A stretch of 64,000 nt of DNA from Zygnema cylindricum (lineage: Eukaryota > Streptophyta > Zygnematophyceae > Zygnematales > Zygnemataceae): contig JBBHKE010001264.1 of the NCBI GenBank assembly GCA_037447655.1, positions 47,758 through 111,757 of the forward strand. Reading direction: 5' to 3'. This document shows, piece by piece, positions 56,031-64,000 of the stretch. Made by a program: the position numbers and the translations under genes. The notes beneath the pieces were generated by a model, which saw only the letters and a list, made by a program, of their open reading frames with translations, was not told the DNA's origin and ran no database searches. Every line of letters starts with the position of its first letter. The stretch's first letter is position 1.

Positions 56031-58730
56031 TGTAGTGGGTGTGCTCAAGGTAAAGCACACAGATTACCCTTTCCAAAAATAGCCACCTACAAGGGAGAAA
56101 AACTTCTAGATCTAGTACACACAGATATTTGGGGACCGGCTAGAGTGCCCTCACCGGGGGGGAAGAGATTTATGATGACTATAACTGATGATTGGTCTCG
56201 GTATTCCCGAGTATATTTTTTGAAAAACAAGTCAGAGGCTGAGGATTGTTTTAGACAATATAAAGCATGGAGCGAAAAACTCCATGAAACTCCAATCAAG
56301 AGAGTAAGGAGTGACAATGGTGGAGAGTATACTTCTAACCAGTTTGAGGATTTTTTGAGGGAAGATGGGGTTCAACACCAAAAGACAGTTCCAGAAAATC
56401 CGGAACAGAATGGGGTAGCTGAAAGGTTAAATAGAACACTAAGTGATAGTGCTAGAAGTATGTTGTCGGATAAGAAGATAGGAAAAAGGTTTTGGGCAGA
56501 AGCAATGAACTGTGCTAATTACCTCAAAAATAGAGTTCTTACTTCAGCTATAAAAGATCAAACACCTTATGAGAGATGGACAGGCCGGAAACCAGATTTA
56601 TCTCATTTAAAGGTTTTCGGCAGTCAAGTATTCAGTCTAGATACTGATCGGTCCAATTGGAAGCTAGATCCTAAAGGAAAACCGGGATACTTATTAGGAT
56701 ATGATGAGGATGTTAAAGGATATAGAGTTTATGATCTAAAAAGAGAAGATATAATCTTAGTAAAGCATCTAGTAGTTATGGATGAAGGAAAGTCTGTGGA
56801 TCCCTTCAAATATACAAAGTCAGTAAAAATCAGATTTGAGTTAGAAAATTCGTGACTTTGGGCTTCCTAACTATCCAGGTTTTAGAGACGATGACATTCT
56901 TGCAGGAACAAATCAGACCGAAAAGGACTCGGCTGTGGAAACTCCAGTGACAACTCTACTCAAAGCGGAAGACGTGGTGGAAATTGATTCGGAATCAAGG
57001 GATAGGGGAGAAGCCGAGTTTGTTCGAAAGAATCCACGAGAACCATCTATTCCGGCCTCAGATTTTGAGGGAGGGAGGAGAAGTAGCAAAAGACTGCAAG
57101 AAAAACAGGTTAATAACAAGGTAACTAAACTATCTCATCAAGATGAACCTCAAACTTATCGAGAGGCGATGACTTGTCCAGAAAGAAACCGGTGGAAGAC
57201 AGCCATCAATGAGGAGATGGCTTCAATCATGGCAGCCGATACTTGGGAGCTGGTGGACTGTCCACCTAACCAAAAACCAATTGGTTGTAAGTGGGTTTTC
57301 AAACTAAAACTGAACCCCGATAACACAATCGAGCGCTACAAGGCCAGATTAGTGGCAAAGGGATTTACACAAAAGGAAGGAATTGACTACGAGGAAACCT
57401 TTGCCCCGGTGGTCAGATTTCCCTCCGTCCGCATACTTCTCAGTTTAGCAGCGGCGGAAGACATGGAAGTGCACCAGATGGACATCAAAACAACCTTTTT
57501 GCATGGAGAATTAGAAGAGGAGATCTTCATGCGACAACCCGAAGGGTTTGTGGAAGAAGGAGAGGAGAGTAAGGTATGCCGGCTGATTAAATCTCTTTAT
57601 GGTTTGAAACAGGCGCCCCGACAGTGGAATAAGAAGCTTGATGAGTTTCTTACCGGTCTAGGATATATTCGGATCAGCTCAGATCACTCAATCTATGTTT
57701 TCGAAGATGAGGAAGGTTTTATATTTATTGCAATTTATGTTGATGATTTGCTTGTTTTAAGTAAATCAATGGAAAAAATTAATAAACTGAAAACCGATCT
57801 TAAGGGGAGATTTGAAATGAAGGATATGGGGGAAGCAAAATATATTTTGGGAATTCAAGTAGAGAGAGACCGAAAAAGAAAAATTATAAGATTTACTCAA
57901 AAGGAAGCAATAGGGAACATGCTTGAAAAATTTCAAATGGATAAAGCTAATAGTTGTACAACTCCAATGGAATTGAAGAAGGGAAGTGAGGGGAGTGAGG
58001 AAGAAGGAGTCATAGTCTTAGACGAGGAATTATCTCCTGATGAACAGAAGTTCATGCAGACTATTCCTTACAGGCAAGTAGTGGGAAGTCTAATCTATTT
58101 TATGAATTGTACCCGGTCGGATTTAGCTGCAGCTGTAGGAGTGCTGAGTAGAAGTCTAAATGCTCCCACTAAGAAGGATTGGGAGGCAGCTAAGAGAGTC
58201 CTTAGATACTTGGTAGGAACTAGAGATCTATGGTTGCATTTGGGTGGGGAGAATACTGACATCACTACTTGGAGTGATGCCAGTTATGGTGATGCTCCGA
58301 TGAGGAGATGTACTTCTGGATATGTATTATATGTGGGTGATGGGGCTTGCTGTTGGAGTAGCAAACAGCAAAAGGTTATTGCTCAGTCCACCATGAGGCT
58401 GAGTATATGGCCTCTTGCTCTGCTGTAAAAGAATTGATGTGGGTCAAGTCTTTGCTTGGTGAGCTTGGTCACCTTAAGAGTGGTGTGCAGAAAATATTTT
58501 GTGATAATCAGGCAGCAATCGCTATTTCTGCCAATCCTAAACACCATTTTAAAGCCAAACACATGGACATCAGACTCAGCTTTGTTAGAGAGAAAGTAGA
58601 AAACAAAATAATCAGTTTAGAGTACAGACCAGATAGTGAGATGGTAGCAGATATGATGACCAAACCTGTGCCTTCCCCTAAGCTAATTTTTTGCAGGGAG
58701 AAGTGTGGTCTGAAATTAAAGATTGACTAG
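56031..58730 (+). pseudogene. Copia-D pol: integrase, reverse transcriptase, RNase H
   Basis: The least decayed pol in the window. Open from 56031 to about 56850 (integrase TDDWSRYSRVYFLK, SDNGGEYTSNQFEDFL, NGVAERLNRTLSD), then a small deletion shifts the frame near 56853. A second long frame to 58428 (at least 497 codons) carries RT motifs KARLVAKGFTQKEGIDYEET, YGLKQAPRQWNKKLDEF and YVDDLLVLSKS near 57740, and most of RNase H (TTWSDASYGDAPMRR). A one-base loss near 58394 (STMRLS where relatives have STMEAEYMAS) shifts the end, which continues in frame 58407-58730 and stops at TAG. The YVDD catalytic box is intact. Without the two frameshifts this region would be complete; gag and protease are missing altogether. 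Confidence 0.9.
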
Positions 58731-58743
58731 AAAATAAGGGGAG

Positions 58744-59792
58744 TGTAGAAACTAATGGTTTTATTAGTATTTTCTAGGTCTGAAAAGAAATATAGAAGTC
58801 GAGGCAGTCTATCTCTAACTTCTCTCTCCAACTCTCAAACTTGTCGCAGTCACTGAGAAATTGGAGAGGAAGCTAGAGCCATGGCTACCTTAGCTATCCT
58901 GAGGTTTACGGGAATTTTATATTAGGGTTTATATATTTAATTAAAATGTATGTGCCGGCGGCAGGATTTGATCCTTGTAACTGCCGGCCGGCAGACAGGT
59001 AATAGCCGGTAGCCTTAGCCGTTTAATCTAGCGGTAGTGTTACCTAGCATATAGTTCGATAATTATTTACATATGTATACAAGCGATAAACCATTTAACT
59101 GAAATTAATTACGGGATACATAGATCCAGTAATATATAATGTACGACTTACGGTACGGACAAAAATCAGTACCGCGCATTTGTTTCGTAAATGAAACAAA
59201 TACCGCGCATGTATTTATTACGGCCACGATTAAAGCCGAATTTAATCGGACGGCCGGGATTAGCGCCGAGATCGCGGAGGAAGATTTCGGCGGTTTGTGG
59301 CCATCGCCACATCGGATGACGCGTGGCGAAATTCCGTTGGATTGTGGAATCTCCGGAGATTATGGCACCGAATCCGGATTTGACATGTGTCGACATTTTG
59401 GCCATGTCGTACAATGTCCGTACATAAAGTACACCGGCAGCTGTACTTTTACGTACGGAACTCAATTCTGATTGGTTCCGTACATCAGTAGATAGAGTCT
59501 GTGAGAGAGATAGGACTTAGAAAAATTAGAAGATAGGACCCCCTCTCCCAGAGAGCTTCTGTACAAAAGGTCAACTTTGACCCTCCATAACTTACTGCTC
59601 AGGGGAGCAAATTCAGAGATTCTTTTTGCTATCGACTCAGGGGAGTCTTGTCTTCACAGTGGTGAAGTTGGTCAGAGTTTGTGTCTGCCAGGGTGGCAGT
59701 TATTTTTGCTTAAACACAAAGGGGTCAGGATTATCCTAGAGGCTTCTTGGAAGCTGTCCACTCTGAGGACTTATGGAGGTCTCAGAGTTTCA
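58744..59792 (+). repeat. Copia-D 3' LTR
   Basis: 1049 bp, TGTAGAAACTAATGG to GAGTTTCA, the same family as the Copia-C LTRs. An antisense tRNA-like module (GGATCAAATCC on the minus strand) lies near 58965. The TATA-like region and CTCTCCCAGAGAG hairpin are near 59540-59560. Confidence 0.88.
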
Positions 59793-61396
59793 ACCAACTA
59801 GTACGTGCCTTTTCCCATTTTGCGGAGCAACTTCGTCGGATTGGTTTGTCAGTTAAACCGTCTATATATGTGGCTTGGTGCCCGCAAGGCTTACCTTCAA
59901 ACTTCCATATTCCTGTGGGTTTTCGAATTGCATCTTCGACGGATGATATTAAAGCTTTAGGCTCTCCTATCGGTGCCCCATCTTCTGTGAGCCAAGTTGT
60001 CACTGATGCTTTGTTGGAGGACCTCTCGCACTCTGATGACCTTCCTAAGCTCTCCGACTCCTAAGTGGCATTTCAAATCCTCTCTCGCTGTTTTGCTCAA
60101 CGGCCTCTCTATCTCGCTCGGACATTACCACCAACGACTCCATTTATGTCCTTTTTAAAGGAGTTCGACGATCGACTTTTTAGTGTTCTCCATCACCTCG
60201 TTGGGCATAAGATTTATGATCGGCCACAGGGCTCATTTGCACGCCGTCAAGCTAGCCATCCAATTTCCAACGGGGTTTAGGTTTGATTCGGGTGGCTCGA
60301 GTTGCTCCAGCGGCTTATTTGGGTAGTTGGGCTTTGGTGGCGCCCGCCATCACTTCCCGTTTTATAACAAATGATGTTCCCATTCTAGCCCTAGTCTATA
60401 CTAGAGTAGAGGACACTATTTTTCCCTTTCATCAAGCCCTTCTCTCCGCTCGTGCACTTCTACCGCTTGATGCCCGACACCAAGTTCCACATTTTCCGTC
60501 TCTTATTGCTGACAATAACTTCCATTTGCAACAATGCATATCCGAGCAGTTGGCAGCCGCGGAACTCCATGATCTATTAAACGCGCTACCTTCGTCTCAA
60601 TCGCGTGCTCGTTTGTGCTCGTGTATTGGGCCGGGGGTTGGTGCATGGTTACAAGTAACACCCATTTTTTCGACACTTCGTTTGGCATCTGACCAGTTCA
60701 CATTTGCTACCTGCCTTCGTTGGGTTTGCCTCACCCTCCGCTTCTTGGGCGCCGCAAGTGTGTTTGTAACTAACCAGTTGACTCCGACGACATCCATTTC
60801 CTTCGTTGCTCGCGGGGTGGGTGGCGCATAATTTGGTTCGGGATGCGATTGCTGCGATTGGCGTCGAAGCACGCTACACTGTGAAGAGGGAAGTTTCCCA
60901 TATCTTACCTCCTTGTTTCTAATCTAGTGGTCTCCCAAGTCCTCGGGTAGACTTGGTTTTCCTCCACGGGTGTGGGCGGACCTTGGGTGATGTGGTCCTT
61001 ACTGATTCGACTGGGACCCACGTTTCTTCTCGCGTAGCAATGCATACAGGCGTGTCGGCTCAGGACGCAGCGGCTTCTAAGGAAAGGGATTATTCTCACC
61101 GAGACCCAGCGGACCGATTTGTCCCATTTGCAACAGATATTTTTGGTTCTTTGGACAAGTCTTTCGATGATTTTCTCCGCAACTGTGCTAAGAAAGCTTT
61201 TGAATCCAGGGGTCCAGGAAGTCCTCCCCCAAGTCTTCTCCTTGCTTTTTACCGTCAGCGTGTATCAGTTGCCCTTCAACGAGCTCAAGCTGCGACCCTT
61301 CTCTGTCGAAGCACGGTGGTGGATGATAGGCGAGGCCTCCCTGACCTTCCTCGAGATCCAGTCCACATCCACGACCTTCGGGGGTGTGGCATTTAG
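59793..61396 (+). pseudogene. E2 ORF: reverse transcriptase C-terminus and endonuclease region
   Basis: Reads LGSPIGAPSSVSQVVTDALL near 59950, a stop near 60062, LARTLPPTTPFMSFLKEFDD, stops near 60278, then an open stretch 60283-60828 (YLGSWALVAPAITSRFITND, FPSLIADNNFHLQQ). A frame change follows, then SPRVDLVFLHG and LGDVVLTDSTGTHV near 60945-61020. The C-terminal block FVPFATDIFGSLDKSFDDFL and YRQRVSVALQRAQAATLL ends at TAG 61394. The CCHC knuckle has been damaged: the E1 motif CNQPIDSYDIHLLRC corresponds to frameshifted sequence near 60765-60815. The 60953-61396 stretch is intact and is the best guide to the family's C-terminus. Confidence 0.6.
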
Positions 61397-61630
61397 CTTG
61401 TTAGGGTTGTGGGACATCATGTAGAGTGGGTTTTTCTTTTTTGTCTAGCCATCTTTGGTATTTTGTTTAGTCTTCCAATTAGCCCAGTGCCATTGATTTC
61501 CTCATTTGTTTGTTTTGTTTTGTTTTAGTAATTGTTGGCTCTTGTAGTCTTTCAATGTTCTTTTTCTTTTTTTTACCCCCTTTGTACTTCGATGGTTTTT
61601 CCATCGCACTTTCTGTAATAAAGCTTATGA
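59793..61630 (+). mobile_element. Non-LTR retrotransposon E2, 3' portion, cut by Copia-D
   Basis: Starts within the reverse transcriptase (LVRAFSHFAEQLRRIGLSVK), colinear with E1 from about 52720, and continues through the endonuclease region and 3' UTR to TGTAATAAAGCTTATG. Its 5' part is not found on the other side of Copia-D, so it was lost with Copia-D's 5' half. Its separate history shows in substitutions spread through its length relative to E1. Confidence 0.65.
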
Positions 61631-61684
61631 AATGTTACAAAGTTAGTCCTTTTTGTCACTTGCTTGACCCACTATGACTCCGTA

Positions 61685-61891
61685 CACCTCTCGCTTTTAG
61701 TGTTTACATGTTTTTGGCCACTCAAAACATCTTTTCGCTAAACACGTGGCCCGTTTATGATTTTACACCACCAATTGGAAGGTGAAAACTTTGTCTTTCA
61801 AGTGAAACCATCGACAATCCAACAAGTGTGCACAGAGAAAAGATGTTTTAAGGTGCCTAAAAAATATTAACATTGTGAGCAATTCACGGTG
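61685..61891. mobile_element. TA-flanked MITE (207 bp)
   Basis: TA at 61683-61684 and 61892-61893; left end CACCTCTCGCTTTTAGTGTT, right end inverted GCAATTCACGGTG. The interior has GCCACTCAAAACATCTTTTC with its complement AGATGTTTTAAGGTGCC, matching the MITE at 46518. Confidence 0.7.
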
Positions 61892-61893
61892 TA

Positions 61894-63369
61894 CTTTCAT
61901 TTCTTAATCTGATGTTGTTTACGAAATTGTTGATTTCCTTTTTTAATTTTTAGGGATGACATGACCATTTCGTGTGTGCTTATGTTAAATTGGAAAATAT
62001 AAAAAGTTTTCAGAGGAAAAAATTTCTTCAGTGGTAAATAGATTGTAAGTAAATCCAGCAAAGTAGTTAAACATGCTGTAACACTACAAGCTGTAAACCA
62101 TGCTATAAGGAGTTGAACCTGTGAAACCCTGTTGTAGCAATGCAGATTGTAAAACCCTCTTTGAGCTATGTTCAATGTCTTTCTTTAGAAAACAGCGCCA
62201 GCTATGTTTTAAAACTAAAATATACATCCAACTGAAATCCATCAGAAACAATGCAGCGGCCATACAATGCATACAGGAGTTTGAACAGGCACATTGCACA
62301 CAAACCACAGGACATCATGTCCAATAGAGCCATCACCATACCATGCCATCACAACATCACAATAGACACATGCTCAAACAAAAATGCATAACTTGTCATA
62401 TCCAGCCCACATACCTTTCAAGAAATATATTGTGCGACAACAACAAAAAAGCAGAAATGAATGTAGCGTGAAAATTGCTAGTGCCATTTTAACCCATCAC
62501 CATCACGAGGCATGCATGTAACCTGGAGAAAAATTAACTGAAAGGTCACCCTTTAAAGAATATCTATTTATAAAGTTGTAAAGAAAAAACAAATTTTGTA
62601 AAACAAATTTTGTGAATTGCAATACGAAGTAAAGAGATAAGCTCCCAATATCTGAAACCCTAAATAACCTCAGAAAAAAAGAAAATAAAATATCCTCACC
62701 CAAAACTCCTGAAACAAACTTTTTTATCGCACAAAAGGAAGCTCTACTCACACTGCACTTCCCACTACTGCTGTCTGGCGACATGCAATTATTATTGGAC
62801 AGGTACAAAGCCTTACAAACAAAATCATCCATCTTCCAACACATTAAATTGAAAGACTGTCTACCTACTGCTTTCCCTCAATTTGGGACAGAATCACAAT
62901 TGTCCCTTCTTTAATCTACAAAGTTGAACTTAAATCAAGCTCTTAAATCCTACCAATACTACACTTTACCCAAACTACCAGTTCAGAATTGTCGGACAAA
63001 GCCTCAAAAATTAGGCATATCCCTGTCTCCCAGTAGTACGATTTGCAATCAACTTTTGAAGTCCATCTTCGTTAGTTCAAAAACTCCTGATCGAGATCGT
63101 TGGTAATGGTTCTCTGTCTATAATCACACACACGCGCTCAAGGCTCCATCGTGAGTCCTGCAAAACGGAGCCGAATACAACATCAAAGAACTAGGTGAGC
63201 TAAATAGACGAAATGGCACAACACACCAATGAATTCATATCAAAGTTACTGGCACTATCCATGCAGGGTAATTTTGAACAGAAATTAGGATAAATTCTAG
63301 TACGATTCTTTAGTCGCAAATTCTTTGAAAATTTTAAGAGAGGGAGAGATATAGAGAGGATGAACCTAC
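61894..63369. other. Probable intron or flank of the receptor-like gene, no exon identified
   Basis: AT-rich with small frames. I searched the minus strand for kinase-domain exons expected after the transmembrane exon (glycine-rich loop, HRDLK, DFG) and found none. A minus-strand frame at 62503-62844 has a cysteine-containing stretch but no family match. Confidence 0.4.
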
Positions 63370-64000
63370 TTGATGGCATACCCCCGTTCCTATCTTCCCC
63401 TGACAACGCCATTGGTAATCTTTGTGCTCGCCTTCGTCTAATCACAAGAAGAGCCACCACTCCAGCCACAGCCAGGATTACAGCCACACCAGCAATAGCT
63501 CCTGCAATCATTCCAATGTCTTTGCCACCTCCTCCTGCACTTGTGGGAGGACCAATGGGAGGCAAGGGAACACCGAAGGGAGGGACATTTGCACAGTCCA
63601 GGAGACCATTTCCACCACACAAGTATGGATTGCCAGAATAGCTGCATCCACCAAAAATATTAAGTGAGTATTTGTGATATTCTTAAATATCTTCACAAGT
63701 TTAGAGTAAAGAAAATTCAGCTGCTTTTACAGTTTAGAGTCAAAGAAATTGGCTTACTCCACATCAACAGATGATGGTACTGGGATCAAATCAGATGGAA
63801 GTTGACCTTCGAGATTATTGTTTTCAAGTTTCCTGCAAAACAAAGGACACATGAGAATGGGAAAGTGACAATCATCATAGCACATAATCATTGAAAAACA
63901 GGTAATACATTAACCGAACGACTAGAAATGGTTAGTAACTTACAAGTATCTTAAACTTGCAATGCTAGCAATGCCTTCGGGAATAGTCTTAGTAAACTTG
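63370..64000 (-). CDS. Leucine-rich-repeat receptor-like protein, three exons (partial)
   Basis: Minus-strand exons with GT-AG borders: from beyond 64000 to 63944, 63832-63758 and 63641-63370, with phases that join (TT|G and GA|C split codons). The first reads TIPEGIASIASLRYL and the second LENNNLEGQLPSDLIP, both plant-type LRR segments. The third closes the ectodomain with YSGNPYLCGGNGLLDC, a proline-rich stretch (FGVPLPPIGPP) and a Gly-rich linker. A single transmembrane helix (GMIAGAIAGVAVILAVAG) follows, with a basic stop-transfer RRRRAQR, and ends at a GTAGGT donor. The protein should sit in the plasma membrane with the LRRs outside. A cytoplasmic kinase domain would be usual but its exons are not visible, so receptor-like kinase versus receptor-like protein is undecided. 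Confidence 0.8.

Larger units (their letters stand above)
56031..59792 (+). mobile_element. Copia-D: 5'-truncated Ty1/Copia element inside E2
   Basis: Begins mid-protein at the pre-integrase motif CSGCAQGKAH (56031), 30 bp after the inverted-repeat element. It has integrase, reverse transcriptase, RNase H and the 3' LTR (58744-59792). The 5' LTR, gag and protease are absent. The right end (GAGTTTCA) is followed by ACCAACTAG and then E2 sequence. It is close to Copia-C throughout. Confidence 0.9.

Noticed and set aside
62503-62844. Kinase or cysteine-rich exon of the receptor-like gene
   Set aside because: No glycine-loop, HRD or DFG motif, and splice phases do not fit the donor at 63369.

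Overview
The window looks like a repeat-rich plant nuclear chromosome. The evidence is plant-type Ty1/Copia LTR retrotransposons, spliced host genes with GT-AG introns, several families of MITE-like inverted-repeat elements, long microsatellites, and gene fragments matching plant-conserved families (PHAF1/UPF0183 and ABC1 kinase). The sequence does not fix the lineage. Some plant outside the best-studied flowering plants seems likely to me, but that is only an impression.

Left edge (1-4760): seven consecutive exons of a PHAF1/UPF0183-family gene run on the plus strand. They are followed by four exons of an ABC1 (UbiB/ADCK-like) atypical kinase on the minus strand. Both genes stop mid-protein and face each other across about 290 bp, as if one deletion removed the two 3' halves. 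From 4762 to 6998 I see no convincing gene.

Middle-left (6999-37045): a nest of transposons. The outer layer is a TA-flanked inverted-repeat element (7001-30400). It carries a decayed, intron-containing DDE_1 (pogo/Tigger/CENP-B-like) transposase and, in the transposase's large intron, an unrecognised second gene (9191-10891). Two Copia insertions interrupt it. Copia-A (13797-21163, TSD AAACT) is a tandem LTR-internal-LTR-internal-LTR dimer whose two internal regions encode only a Gag-like protein. Copia-B (21747-28516, TSD AAATC) is a decayed full-length gag-pol element with an expanded 3' LTR. Directly adjacent is a roughly 200-bp MITE (30403-37043) split by a third, full-length but decayed element, Copia-C (30442-36877, TSD TTCGG).

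Middle-right (37046-50600): no recognisable gene. It holds TA-flanked MITEs, including one that is an internal-deletion derivative of the 7001-30400 transposon. It also holds hAT-type MITEs full of TATCGGT motifs, an inverted pair of longer dispersed repeats, an 840-bp GAT repeat, a five-unit minisatellite and a CTCTCC microsatellite.

Right (50600-64000): there are two decayed non-LTR retrotransposons with a C2H2 finger, reverse transcriptase and a C-terminal CCHC/restriction-like endonuclease region (51095-54560 and 59793-61630). The second is cut by Copia-D (56031-59792), which has lost its 5' half. A 927-bp inverted-repeat element (55074-56000) and a small MITE (61685-61891) follow the same theme. 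At the right edge, three minus-strand exons encode the end of a leucine-rich-repeat ectodomain and a transmembrane segment of a receptor-like protein whose other exons are not visible.

The most notable observations are: (i) the Copia-A dimer, whose middle LTR is a chimera of the outer two; (ii) a Copia primer-binding site that matches the anticodon stem-loop of initiator tRNA-Met and contains the gag ATG; (iii) antisense tRNA-like modules in all the LTR families; (iv) a DDE transposon with a nested accessory gene and a traceable MITE derivative; and (v) the head-on truncation of two host genes.
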